From SIG440 sp045591095 (GTDB lineage: Bacteria; Bacillota; Clostridia; Monoglobales; Monoglobaceae), in assembly GCA_045591095.1 (NCBI GenBank), contig JAZNSF010000041.1, forward strand, positions 1 through 62,789: 62,789 nt of DNA. The letters are read 5' to 3'. Both the position numbers and the translations under genes were made by a program. Shown here piece after piece: positions 41,463 to 50,538 of the stretch (positions are counted from its first letter, which is position 1; every line of letters begins with the position of its first letter). Below the pieces are notes generated by a model, which made no database searches, was not told where the DNA came from, and saw only the letters and a program-made list of their open reading frames with translations.

Positions 41463-43601
41463 TTATTCAGAAAAACGATTTAGCAATGCATCGCAGTTTA
41501 AAACTTTTTCAGCGAGCATACCCTTGCTGAAGTAGTAGTGGTTAGCGGCTTCATAGCCAATCTGATTGTTGTGCTGCATGATCCCATAAAGCATAAGTGC
41601 AAGTTCGCGTTCTTCTTTTAAAACCTCGCAGATTTCGGCATTATTGCCTTTTTCGCGAATTTGTATGAATTTTGCCTGTAGATAAGAAGAACGGAAAATT
41701 GTATAGCTTGCATAAGCTGCATCCTTAAAAGCACAGTCGGGCATATTTTCGATGCATTTGAGACCGTCTGCCCATTTCACACTAAGCTTTTCGAACTGGT
41801 CAACAAAAACTTCTTCGGGGAAGTTTGCGCGCCATACTTCAAGCTCGTCAAAGGGATAGCAGGTCATTGTCGACTTAAGACCGCTTGGTTTTTCGTAAAG
41901 GATAGTCGAGGGGCCTGAGTTTTGAGGTCCGTTGTAGAGTGTTCTTAGATGGAACGGGAATTCGCGGAACGCATCCGAAAATTTGCTTGCTGCAGTTTTT
42001 ACAATGTCTGCATACTCGCTGTATTCTTCTTTAAGAAGACGATTGTATGTGTCTTCCGAAGGATTTTTAAGATACTCGCTTGCAAGCTTTAGATTAAATG
42101 ACGGATAGCCACCCAAAGTCCAGCTGAGCATCAGGTTTGTAACGCCTTCTTTATTAAGGTTTTCCATATGCTCGCAGATGAGGTCATAAGTGGGCATATA
42201 AGGAATGGTAGAACATTCCCAAGTGGTATTCACCTGAACCTTCGCACAAACCTCGTGCCCTGCATCCCGAGCGAGTTTCCAGATATCCTTACTTCGGGGA
42301 CTTGGCCCAATAATGGACATACTGTAGTCTGCTATCTCGTTTTTGACTCCTGCGATTTCAAAGGGTTGAGCTGATTCGCTTACCGACATAATCACAATGT
42401 TTTTTGGCAGATTTTCAAGCATTGTTTTTGTTTCTTCCGGATTTAAGTAGTGTTGCCAAGCCCAGGTGAATGCCACTATTCTTATGCTCTCATCAACGCT
42501 TGTTGCAGCGTCCGAAATGGCAGTAAGTACATCACTTACCAATTTGTACGGTGGGATATCCTTGCATCTTGGGCAGTTGGCAAGTGATGGGGATGACTTA
42601 CAGTGAGTGAGATTTTCGTGGAAGTTTATCATATAAAATCCGCCGATACCGGGGACTTGTTCGCAAAGCTCGGTTATCGAATTTTTGAGCCACTCCAAGG
42701 TCCTAGGGTCAGAAGTGCACATCGAAGCAAGTCCGCTTTGACGGGTTGTTCCTTGTAAATCAGGGTATTTTTTGAAGAATTCAACAGGCAGACAGCGTGG
42801 CTCGTTTAGGTAAATAAACACCTTGATGCCATATTTTTTAGCACGCGCAATGAGGTCGCGAAGACGATTCTGTCTTTCCTCGTAGCCGACAGAATACTCA
42901 GGCGCAAACGGGAACTTTGTAATCTGATATAAAACAGTTGGAACCCAGATTGCATTAACGCCCATTTTGTTATACATAGCAAGAAGCGAGTCGGGATAAG
43001 AGATGTTTGTATCTTCGTCTAGTGCCTTTGCATAAAGTCCGCAGAATGAGTAAACCATACTGAAGGATTCGCCGTTATGTTCGAACTTCACGATGTCGTC
43101 ATCCGATACATCGTCAAAAAATTTAAAAGGTTCGGCACCATCAAAAAATTCGCCAAAGTGAGATGTCATTACCTCTTTGATTTTTGCGGTTTCTTTTCTT
43201 TGTTCTTCGGTCAGCTCCTCATATACAACTTTTTCACATTCGGGCTTCATATTTCCAAGCTTTACACTTAAAAAGTCGTCATTCACAAGAATTTCGGCAA
43301 GCTCGGAATCTGTCCAGCCAAGAACCTTTAAAAGCTGTTCGTAAGGGAGGAGGTACCAAAGATTTCTTATGGTGGTTATGTAGCCGAATTTCATCCAGGC
43401 ATCGGTATATTTTTGCTTTCCAAGACCCATATCCTGGGCAAGCTCGTAGATTTTGTCGAGCGGGATTTCAAGCGCTTCTGAAATCCTTTTTGCAGGTACG
43501 GTTTCCCACATACGAAAAATCGCAGCCTGCATACGGGTAGGGAAGTGAGGAAGTGGTGGCAAAGTTACATCTTTAAGTTCAGGAAGTGAATGAGTTGACA
43601 T
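41463..43601 (-). CDS. Uncharacterised large protein: helical N-terminus plus TIM-barrel-like domain
   Basis: The 712-residue protein has no signal peptide. Residues 30-120 are helical and include two segments like helix-turn-helix or repressor-type helices (AKRISEALEIPLDKIYELA, then LPYEQLLKVLGWTDSELAEIL). From about 180 the pattern suggests a TIM barrel like those of glycoside hydrolases (LLAMYNKMGVNAIWVPTVL, RAKKYGIKVFIYLNEPRC, GFYMINFHENLTH). A histidine-glutamate pair (328-329) stands near C334, C343 and C346 (NCPRCK), perhaps a metal site. I recall relatives in diverse gut and planctomycete genomes annotated only as hypothetical. A carbohydrate-related role is a guess. The gene is alone, with its own promoter and terminator and a GGAGG site. 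Confidence 0.75.
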   Translation of the reverse strand: MSTHSLPELKDVTLPPLPHFPTRMQAAIFRMWETVPAKRISEALEIPLDKIYELAQDMGLGKQKYTDAWMKFGYITTIRNLWYLLPYEQLLKVLGWTDSELAEILVNDDFLSVKLGNMKPECEKVVYEELTEEQRKETAKIKEVMTSHFGEFFDGAEPFKFFDDVSDDDIVKFEHNGESFSMVYSFCGLYAKALDEDTNISYPDSLLAMYNKMGVNAIWVPTVLYQITKFPFAPEYSVGYEERQNRLRDLIARAKKYGIKVFIYLNEPRCLPVEFFKKYPDLQGTTRQSGLASMCTSDPRTLEWLKNSITELCEQVPGIGGFYMINFHENLTHCKSSPSLANCPRCKDIPPYKLVSDVLTAISDAATSVDESIRIVAFTWAWQHYLNPEETKTMLENLPKNIVIMSVSESAQPFEIAGVKNEIADYSMSIIGPSPRSKDIWKLARDAGHEVCAKVQVNTTWECSTIPYMPTYDLICEHMENLNKEGVTNLMLSWTLGGYPSFNLKLASEYLKNPSEDTYNRLLKEEYSEYADIVKTAASKFSDAFREFPFHLRTLYNGPQNSGPSTILYEKPSGLKSTMTCYPFDELEVWRANFPEEVFVDQFEKLSVKWADGLKCIENMPDCAFKDAAYASYTIFRSSYLQAKFIQIREKGNNAEICEVLKEERELALMLYGIMQHNNQIGYEAANHYYFSKGMLAEKVLNCDALLNRFSE

Positions 43602-43639
43602 AGTGTAGCCTCCTTTGGATTCTGTTTTGATATGCAGAC

Positions 43640-43668
43640 ATTATAACATACTTATTTTGGCTTTTCAA
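43640..43668 (-). promoter_or_regulatory. Sigma-A promoter of the 712-residue protein gene
   Basis: On the minus strand TTGAAA (43663-43668) and TATAAT (43640-43645) are 17 bp apart, 39 bp before the ATG. Confidence 0.75.
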
Positions 43669-43706
43669 GGTAAAAAATAAAATAAGAAGTGTAATTTTAA
43701 AAACAA

Positions 43707-43736
43707 AAAAGCACCGACAAAGTCGATGCTTTTTTG
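43707..43736 (-). terminator. Terminator of the tRNA-Leu/tRNA-Gln unit
   Basis: The stem AAAAGCACCGAC / GTCGATGCTTTT with loop AAA has one mismatch and is followed on the minus strand by TTTTTTGTTTTT. Confidence 0.8.
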
Positions 43737-43737
43737 T

Positions 43738-43811
43738 TGGCTGCCGGACTAGGATTCGAACCCAGACAAACAGAGTCAGAGTCTGCTGTGCTACCTTTAC
43801 ACAATCCGGCA
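43738..43811 (-). tRNA. tRNA-Gln (CTG)
   Basis: The minus strand gives acceptor TGCCGGA pairing with TCCGGCA, the anticodon loop CTCTGAC (anticodon CTG) and T-arm GGTTCGAATCC, with CCA encoded. Seven bases separate it from tRNA-Leu upstream. Confidence 0.93.
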
Positions 43812-43817
43812 ATGGAT

Positions 43818-43902
43818 TGGTGCGAGCAGTGGGACTTGAACCCACACGTCGGTTGACACACGCCCCTCAAACGTGCCTGTCTGCCTATTCCAGCATGCTC
43901 GC
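43818..43902 (-). tRNA. tRNA-Leu (GAG)
   Basis: This is a class II tRNA of 85 bases with a long variable arm. The acceptor is GCGAGCA pairing with TGCTCGC. The anticodon loop TTGAGGG carries GAG. CCA is encoded. Confidence 0.92.
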
Positions 43903-43921
43903 ATTTCCAAACAGCTTTTAC

Positions 43922-43950
43922 AGTATACTACTGTTTGGAAGGTTTGTCAA
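43922..43950 (-). promoter_or_regulatory. Promoter of the tRNA-Leu/tRNA-Gln unit
   Basis: On the minus strand TTGACA (43945-43950) and TATACT (43922-43927) are 17 bp apart, 20 bp ahead of tRNA-Leu. Confidence 0.8.
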
Positions 43951-43961
43951 TACCTATTTTT

Positions 43962-43983
43962 AAAAAACTTGCATTTATTGCAA
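43962..43983 (-). terminator. Weak terminator of the PTS operon
   Basis: On the minus strand TTGCA and TGCAA pair over five bases and are followed by GTTTTTT, 6 bp after the ptsG stop. Confidence 0.5.
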
Positions 43984-43988
43984 AAATA

Positions 43989-45575
43989 TCAGGAAATAGA
44001 GTCAAGATAGTCCTCTATATTACTTTTTATTACGGTTACTCTTGGTCCGTAAATTACCTGAACGCCCGAACCACTTTTTATAATTCCGGACGCGCCGCTC
44101 TGCTTTAAAAGCCCATCGTCCACCAAAGAACTGTCCTTTACGGTGACGCGAAGTCTTGTCGCACAACAATCAATGTTTGCAAGATTTTCTTTTCCGCCAA
44201 GGCCACGGACTATTAGCTCAGAATTATCCTCTTTGGATGCGTTTACATCCTTTCGGGTGTAAAGCTTGGTTTCGGCTTCGTCATCTTCACGCCCGGGAGT
44301 TACAAAATTGAATTTTCGGATAAGATAACGGAAGAGGAAGTAGTATACCACAAAATAAATAATACCAACCCAAATTACGTTTATCCAGTGGGTCTTGGCG
44401 CTTCCCTGAAGTATACCAAAGAGGAACAGGTCGATAATGCCGCCCGAGAATGTCATTCCCACGCCCACGTTCAGAATGTGCATAATCATATAGCTAAGAC
44501 CCGCAAAAATACTGTGGATTACATAAAGAACTGGTGCTACAAACAAGAAGGTAAATTCAATAGGCTCGGTTATACCGGTTATAACAGAAGTCAGTGCTGC
44601 TGAAAGAAGAAGACTGCCTGCGACCTTTTTCTTGGAGGGCTTTGCCACAGAGTACATAGCAAGCGCGGCGCCCGGAAGACCAAAAATCATTAACGGGAAC
44701 TTTCCGCTCATAAAACGGGTTGCTTCAACCGAAAATTCTGTTGTCGAGGGTGATGCAAGCTGGGCAAAAAAGATGTTTTGTGCACCCATAATGGTCTGAC
44801 CGTCTATTACCATGCTTCCGCCAAGCCCGGTTTGCCAGAATGGCATATAGAAAACGTGGTGAAGACCAAAGGGAATGAGAGCACGTTCGATAGTTCCGTA
44901 AATAAATGTTCCAAAGTATCCGGATTCCAGCACAAGTCCGCCAAGGGAGTAAATTGCGCGCTGAATAAAGGGCCAAACAAAATACATCAAAATACCAACC
45001 AGAATATAAGCAAAGGTCGAAACTATTGGGACAAACCTTACCCCCCCAAAGAACGAAATAACAGTGGGAAGCTGAATTTTGTAAAAACGATTGTGAAGTG
45101 CGGCAACGCCAAGACCGACTATAATACCGCCGAACACACCCATCTCAAGAGATTGGATTCCTACTACGTTTGCGACTGTACCCGAAAGCATTGCACCCTC
45201 GGCAAGCTGTCCGTTTAAAGAAAGAAGTGTGGATATCGTCTGATGCATAATAAAAAATGCAATAGCGCTAGATAAGACAGCTGTGCCATGTTCCTTTTCG
45301 GCCATACCAAGAGCTACGCCCATAGCAAATATAATGGGCAGATTTGCAAACACAATATTACCCGTCTGAGCCAAAATTTGCATTACCGAGTTTAAAAAAG
45401 TCCCGGGGCCTAAGACGGCACCAAGATTATAAGCTTCGATAGTCGTCGCATTGGTAAGGGACGAGCCAATTCCTAAGAGAAGCCCTGCAATCGGCAGGAG
45501 TGCAATGGGCAGCATAAATGACCGGCCCACTCTTTGGAGTATGCTGAATAGTGAGTTAGTAGATTTTTCTTTCAT
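43989..45575 (-). CDS. PTS glucose/N-acetylglucosamine transporter, EIICB
   Basis: This 528-residue transporter takes up and phosphorylates a hexose. The EIIC membrane domain (residues 1-430) has the PtsG/NagE look: QRVGRSFMLPIALLPIAGLLLGIG, ALIPFGLHHVFYMPFW and ITGITEPIEFTFLFVAP with the substrate-binding glutamate. The EIIB domain follows at the C-terminus. Its phosphocysteine lies in IDCCATRLRVTV near residues 470-471. Glucose or GlcNAc is the likely substrate. It is the third gene of ptsI-crr-ptsG, 20 bp after the EIIA gene. Confidence 0.9.
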   Translation of the reverse strand: MKEKSTNSLFSILQRVGRSFMLPIALLPIAGLLLGIGSSLTNATTIEAYNLGAVLGPGTFLNSVMQILAQTGNIVFANLPIIFAMGVALGMAEKEHGTAVLSSAIAFFIMHQTISTLLSLNGQLAEGAMLSGTVANVVGIQSLEMGVFGGIIVGLGVAALHNRFYKIQLPTVISFFGGVRFVPIVSTFAYILVGILMYFVWPFIQRAIYSLGGLVLESGYFGTFIYGTIERALIPFGLHHVFYMPFWQTGLGGSMVIDGQTIMGAQNIFFAQLASPSTTEFSVEATRFMSGKFPLMIFGLPGAALAMYSVAKPSKKKVAGSLLLSAALTSVITGITEPIEFTFLFVAPVLYVIHSIFAGLSYMIMHILNVGVGMTFSGGIIDLFLFGILQGSAKTHWINVIWVGIIYFVVYYFLFRYLIRKFNFVTPGREDDEAETKLYTRKDVNASKEDNSELIVRGLGGKENLANIDCCATRLRVTVKDSSLVDDGLLKQSGASGIIKSGSGVQVIYGPRVTVIKSNIEDYLDSIS

Positions 45576-45595
45576 ACATATAAATCCTTTCGTTT

Positions 45596-46069
45596 TTAGA
45601 TTTTGTATATCATGGCCTTGTCTTTTTGCTTTGCCGAGGGGTTTTCGAGGACGGTATATTCGGTTAATTTTTCGCTGTTTGTCACCACAACTACCGAGGT
45701 GGTATTAAAGCCTGCTTTTTCGATTTGTTCAAGGTCGGCAGTCACAAGAGACTCGCCTCTTTTTATTTTATCACCCGATTTTACGTGGGGGGTAAAGCCC
45801 TTGCCCGAAAGCTCAACGGTGTCAATCCCTATGTGGACAAGAATTTCGAGGCCATCATCTGATGTGATACAGTAGGCGTGGAGGGTTTTGGTAACGTCAG
45901 TTACAGTGCCGTTGCAGGGGCTTGAAAAGTTGCCGTCAGCAGGGAGTACAGCAAAGCCGTCGCCTAAAATTTTTTTTGAAAAAACTTCGTCAGGGACAAG
46001 GGTAATATCAATAATGCTTCCGTCTGCTATTGACAAAAGAGTTTGCTCCTTTTTTAAAAAACCAAGCAT
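45596..46069 (-). CDS. crr: PTS glucose-type EIIA component (Crr-like)
   Basis: This 157-residue EIIA-Glc protein carries phosphate from HPr to EIIB. The active histidine is H79 in LEILVHIGIDTVEL, supported by H64 (TLHAYCITSDDG). VFSKKILGDGFAVLP and GGHHxx-type spacing fit the family. As a single-domain EIIA it sits between ptsI and the EIICB gene. The start ATG 46069 follows AGGAGCCCC. Confidence 0.93.
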   Translation of the reverse strand: MLGFLKKEQTLLSIADGSIIDITLVPDEVFSKKILGDGFAVLPADGNFSSPCNGTVTDVTKTLHAYCITSDDGLEILVHIGIDTVELSGKGFTPHVKSGDKIKRGESLVTADLEQIEKAGFNTTSVVVVTNSEKLTEYTVLENPSAKQKDKAMIYKI

Positions 46070-46106
46070 AGCGGGGCTCCTTTCAGGAATTGCTTTTTAT
46101 AGAGTT

Positions 46107-47726
46107 TTAATCAAGATTTCGGACATTTTCGCGAAGCCTCAGTATTTCTGACGGCGAAACTGAAAGCTCGTCAATGCCCATATCTAAAAAAGTTTTTGTA
46201 AGACTCGGGTCTCTGGCAAGCTCGCCGCAAATACCTACCCATTTGCCGTGCTTGTGGGCATTTTCGACCACTTGTGTGAGGAGTCTTAAGATTGCCGGAT
46301 GATGTGTGTCGACAAAGGTTTCAAGCTCGTGATTTTGCCTATCCGCCGCAAGAGTATATTGGGTCAGGTCGTTTGTGCCGATGCTGAAAAAGTCCACTAA
46401 GGGTGCGAGAATGTCCGAAATAATAGCAGCTGCAGGCGTTTCAATCATTATGCCGACCTCTAGCCCCTCATTGAATGGGATTCCTTCGGATTTTAATTCT
46501 TGTTTACATTCTTCAAGTATCGATAAAGCTTTTTCGACCTCGCCTGGGCTGATTATCATAGGAAACATAATAAGAACATTCCCAAATGCCGAGGCTCTCA
46601 GGATAGCACGAAGCTGAGTCTTAAATATTTCGGTTTTTGTAAGGCATATCCTGATTGCACGAAATCCGAGAGCCGGATTTTCCTCTTTTGGGAGATTAAA
46701 GTAATCAATTTTTTTATCGGCGCCTATGTCAAGAGTACGGATGATTACAGGCTTTCCGCCCATACTCTCGGCAACTTCCTTGTACTTTGAAAACTGCTCA
46801 TCTTCCGAAGGGTAGTCTGACTTTTCAAGGTACAAAAATTCGCTTCGAAAAAGACCAATGCCCCCGGCATCGCCTAAGATAGTGGAAGCAATGTCTCTGG
46901 GATGGCCTATATTTGCATATATATTAATTCTTTTGCCGGACTTTGTTTCGTTGGGTTTGCCGCGTAAATTATTTAAAAGCTCGGCCCGTTCATCTTCAAG
47001 CTTTTTGCGATGCAGAAAGTCTTTAATTTTATCTTCATCAGGGTCAATATAAAGAATTCCGCTGTGCCCATCCAAAATTGCAGTCCTGCCGTGGTAAGAG
47101 AGGTCTATTTCGTCCGTATTGATGAGGGCAGGGATATTCATCGTGCGTGCGAGTATGGCTGTATGAGAGGTGGAGGAGCCTTTAAAGGTCACAAACCCCA
47201 GAACTTTTGACGGGTCAAGCTTTACTGTTTCGCTTGGCGAGAGGTCAGGGGCAACTATGATGGATGGTGTTTTTGGTAAATTGGAATCGCCGGTATTTCC
47301 ACTTAAAATGTTTACTAGCCGTTTCGAGATGTCTAAAACATCTTCGCACCTTGCCCGCATATATTCGTCTTCCATTTCTCCAAAAGTTTTGGCAAAAATA
47401 TCCGAGGTATAGCTGACGGCATATTCGGCATTTACCGATTGAGTCTTTATCATATTTGATATTGCGCCAAAATAATCTTCGTCCTCAAGCATCATAATAT
47501 GGATTTCAAAGACCTGCGCATTTGCTTCGCCCACACTGATTAAAGCTTTTTGATAAAGCTTTGAAAGCTCGTCCTTGGCTTTTTTTTGCGCATTATTAAG
47601 TCTTAGTATTTCACTTTGCGGGTCATCTGTTTTTAGACGTTTGATGGGCCTTTCTTCGGGATTAAGAAAGTGCAAAGGTCCCATTGCAAGAGAATTAAAT
47701 ACGGTTTTTCCGTTTATTTCGAGCAT
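46107..47726 (-). CDS. ptsI: PTS phosphotransferase enzyme I
   Basis: Enzyme I takes phosphate from PEP and passes it to HPr. From ATG 47726 (AGGATG about 11 bp upstream) it has 539 residues. The phosphohistidine is H188 in GFVTFKGSSTSHTAILARTM. The PEP-binding barrel has GGIGLFRSEFLYL, FRAIRICLT, MIETPAAAIISDIL and the GTNDLTQYTLAADRQN signature. Start codon GTG four codons upstream has no ribosome site. ptsH (HPr), normally next to ptsI, is absent from the window. Confidence 0.94.
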   Translation of the reverse strand: MLEINGKTVFNSLAMGPLHFLNPEERPIKRLKTDDPQSEILRLNNAQKKAKDELSKLYQKALISVGEANAQVFEIHIMMLEDEDYFGAISNMIKTQSVNAEYAVSYTSDIFAKTFGEMEDEYMRARCEDVLDISKRLVNILSGNTGDSNLPKTPSIIVAPDLSPSETVKLDPSKVLGFVTFKGSSTSHTAILARTMNIPALINTDEIDLSYHGRTAILDGHSGILYIDPDEDKIKDFLHRKKLEDERAELLNNLRGKPNETKSGKRINIYANIGHPRDIASTILGDAGGIGLFRSEFLYLEKSDYPSEDEQFSKYKEVAESMGGKPVIIRTLDIGADKKIDYFNLPKEENPALGFRAIRICLTKTEIFKTQLRAILRASAFGNVLIMFPMIISPGEVEKALSILEECKQELKSEGIPFNEGLEVGIMIETPAAAIISDILAPLVDFFSIGTNDLTQYTLAADRQNHELETFVDTHHPAILRLLTQVVENAHKHGKWVGICGELARDPSLTKTFLDMGIDELSVSPSEILRLRENVRNLD

Positions 47727-47906
47727 TTCGTGTATCACATCCTAAAAGGCTAATCTTTTAAATTAGTATGGACAAAAATAATACAAATATACCATAAAAG
47801 TACATTTTTGATAATTTAAATGGTGATATTAAGCTGCCTGTCCGCATAAGTATAGTGTGGGACAAGAGTTCCCTAAAGCTGAAGTGGACACAGGAGGAAT
47901 ACTATT

Positions 47907-50525
47907 ATGGAAAGTGTACGGGGATTAAATTGCGAAGAGGTAAAAGCATCCCAAAAACAATATGGCAACAATAAACTTACACAAAAAGAAAGGCCGACTT
48001 TCTGGAAAAAGTACAGCGAAAAATTTGATGACCCGATTATAATGATACTTCTTGTAGCCTTAAGTATAAATGTAGTATTTACTTTTTTTGGCAAAGCCGA
48101 CTGGTTTGAATGTTTTGGGATCTTTTTGACCATTCTTATTGCAACGCTTGCCGCAGCGTTCTCTGAATATAAAAATGAAGAGTCTTTTCAAAAAATTCAG
48201 GCAGAAGCACAAAAACGAAGCTCAAAGGTTTATAGAGATGGAGTTTTGAAGGAGGTTTTGTGTGAGAAAATTGTTGTCGGGGATTTTGTGCTTCTTCAGA
48301 GCGGGGATATGATACCGGCAGATGGGATTCTTCATTCGGGCGAAGTTATGGTGGAGCAGTCTGCCTTAAGCGGAGAAAACAAAGAAGTAAGGAAGTTTGC
48401 CAGTGGCTTAAATAACAGTGGCAAGACAGTTGATTTTTGGGATGAAAGAAGTCTTTTGCGCGGTGCGGTTGTGTGTTCGGGACAGTGTATTATGGAGGTA
48501 ACCAGAGTCGGGGATGCCACAGTTTACGGTCAACTTAACAACGAGTCTATGACAGAAACAAGAGAGAGCCCACTCCAGCTAAAACTCCGGAACTTAGCAA
48601 AAAAAATCAGTACATTCGGATATACAGGAGCGGTAGTTATTACCATTCTTAGTATGCTGGGGCGAATAATCCCACAGACCGGCGGGAATCTCTTGATGCT
48701 TGGCTCGTATTTTTTGGACACTGCGCAGGTGCTTTCGGACTTTGTAAGCTCACTGATTTTGGGGATTACAATAGTTGTTGTTGCGGTGCCCGAGGGGCTG
48801 CCGCTGATGATAGCGATAGTATGCTCACTAAATATGAAAAAAATGATGAAAGATAACGTTTTAGTACGCAAGCTGATTGGAATTGAAACCGCCGGCAGCC
48901 TCAATATTTTGTTTTCGGACAAGACTGGGACAATAACTAAGGGCAAGCTAGCGGCAATAAGTTTTACAGACGGATGCGGGAATGAGGAGGACGTATTTGC
49001 GCATATTCCAGAGCCTTTAAAAAAGCTTTTATACATATCTGCCAAGGGGAACAGTCAGGCAGAATATTCAGGAGATGAAATATTAGGGGGCAATGCCACA
49101 GAAAGAGCCCTGCTGGAGTTTGTAGGGGATTATAAAGATAAGGGTGTAACTGTTAAAAAAACAGAAGAAGTGCTGTTTTCCAGCGAAAGAAAGTATTCTA
49201 TGACAAAGGTAGATGGGACATTTAGCGGAGCGTTGGTAAAAGGCGCACCTGAAAAGATTTTAGACAATTGTAAAAAATACTATGACAAAGAGGGGAAAAA
49301 ACAGGCGCTTGGGAGCACCTCAAAGCTTAAGAAAAGGCTTGAAGAAATGGCAAGGCGGTCAATAAGAGTCATAGCCGTTGCAACGGGGGAAAGCTTTAAT
49401 AATGACGCACTGCCCCAGGGACTTACGCTGATTGGGCTTATCGGGATAAGAGACGAGCTGAGACCTGATATAAAGAAATCGGTTTTGGAAATGAGACGTG
49501 CAGGAATCCAGACCGTAATGATAACGGGCGACAAAAAAGAGACTGCCGTAGCCATTGCCACCGAGGCGGGAATCCTTGAGAATAGCCGCAAAATAGTTAT
49601 TACTTCTGACCAGATGAAGGATATGAGTGATGAGGAGCTTGAAAGAATATTGCCTGACCTCAGGGTTGTAGCAAGAGCACTGCCGTCTGACAAAAGCAGA
49701 CTTGTAAGGATTGCCCAAACGAAAGGTCTGGTCGTTGGGATGACAGGAGACGGGGTAAACGACCTTTCTGCCTTAAAAACAGCAGATGTTGGCTTCAGTA
49801 TGGGGTCAGGTACGGACATTGCGAGGGAAGCCGGGGATATTGTTATACTGGACGATGATTTTTCGTCAATAAAAAAGGCCATACTTTACGGCCGGACGAT
49901 ATATAGGAGCATAAAAAAGTTTATAACATTCCAGATGACAATAAATATTGCCGCGATTTCGGTGCTGATATTAGGTCCAATAGTTGGGGTGGATAAGCCC
50001 CTTGGCATAACTCAGATGCTTTGGATAAACCTGGTAATGGATACCCTTGCTGCAATTGCCTTTGGGGGAGAAGGTGCTTTGGGAAAATATATGCTTGAAA
50101 AGCCCAGACGCCGCGATGAGAATATAATGGACAGAAAAATGTGGAGCGCAATTGGCGTGGGCGCGGTGTTTATATCCGCTGTAAGTTTGTTTATGTTTAT
50201 TTCTCAGGATATGTACTATGCCTTTCGTGAATCCCAGAATGATGCGGTATTTTACACCGGGTATTTTAGTTATTTTGTGTTTTCGTGTATATTTAATGCT
50301 TTCAATACCCGGACAGACGAAATCGACCTGTTAGACCATATATCATTAAATAAACCGTTTATTGTTATAATATTTTTAATTTGCGTAGTGCAGATTCTGA
50401 TGACCTATTTTGGTGGCGCCGTGCTTGGAACATCGGGCCTTTCTGCCAGGGAATGGTCGCTTGTTATTGTTATGTCGCTGCTGATTATTCCCATAGATTT
50501 AGTCAGAAAGCTGCTTCTTAGATGA
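47907..50525 (+). CDS. Calcium-type P-type ATPase
   Basis: This 872-residue cation pump of the Ca2+/PMCA (P2) group exports Ca2+ or another divalent ion. The phosphorylated aspartate is D338 in FSDKTGTITKGKL. VAVPEGLPLMIAIV forms the ion-binding helix 4, KGAPEKIL marks the nucleotide domain, and MTGDGVNDLSALKTADVGFSMG is the hinge. SALSGENKEV lies in the actuator domain. The C-terminal membrane helices include LWINLVMDTLAAIAFG. The ATG follows AGGAGG. The gene is convergent with a radical SAM gene 13 bp away. Confidence 0.92.
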   Translation: MESVRGLNCEEVKASQKQYGNNKLTQKERPTFWKKYSEKFDDPIIMILLVALSINVVFTFFGKADWFECFGIFLTILIATLAAAFSEYKNEESFQKIQAEAQKRSSKVYRDGVLKEVLCEKIVVGDFVLLQSGDMIPADGILHSGEVMVEQSALSGENKEVRKFASGLNNSGKTVDFWDERSLLRGAVVCSGQCIMEVTRVGDATVYGQLNNESMTETRESPLQLKLRNLAKKISTFGYTGAVVITILSMLGRIIPQTGGNLLMLGSYFLDTAQVLSDFVSSLILGITIVVVAVPEGLPLMIAIVCSLNMKKMMKDNVLVRKLIGIETAGSLNILFSDKTGTITKGKLAAISFTDGCGNEEDVFAHIPEPLKKLLYISAKGNSQAEYSGDEILGGNATERALLEFVGDYKDKGVTVKKTEEVLFSSERKYSMTKVDGTFSGALVKGAPEKILDNCKKYYDKEGKKQALGSTSKLKKRLEEMARRSIRVIAVATGESFNNDALPQGLTLIGLIGIRDELRPDIKKSVLEMRRAGIQTVMITGDKKETAVAIATEAGILENSRKIVITSDQMKDMSDEELERILPDLRVVARALPSDKSRLVRIAQTKGLVVGMTGDGVNDLSALKTADVGFSMGSGTDIAREAGDIVILDDDFSSIKKAILYGRTIYRSIKKFITFQMTINIAAISVLILGPIVGVDKPLGITQMLWINLVMDTLAAIAFGGEGALGKYMLEKPRRRDENIMDRKMWSAIGVGAVFISAVSLFMFISQDMYYAFRESQNDAVFYTGYFSYFVFSCIFNAFNTRTDEIDLLDHISLNKPFIVIIFLICVVQILMTYFGGAVLGTSGLSAREWSLVIVMSLLIIPIDLVRKLLLR

Positions 50526-50538
50526 AGATAGAGCTTAA

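Noticed and set aside
43579..43845. 88-residue open frame across the tRNA-Gln region
   Set aside because: It crosses a terminator and a tRNA gene and has no start signal.
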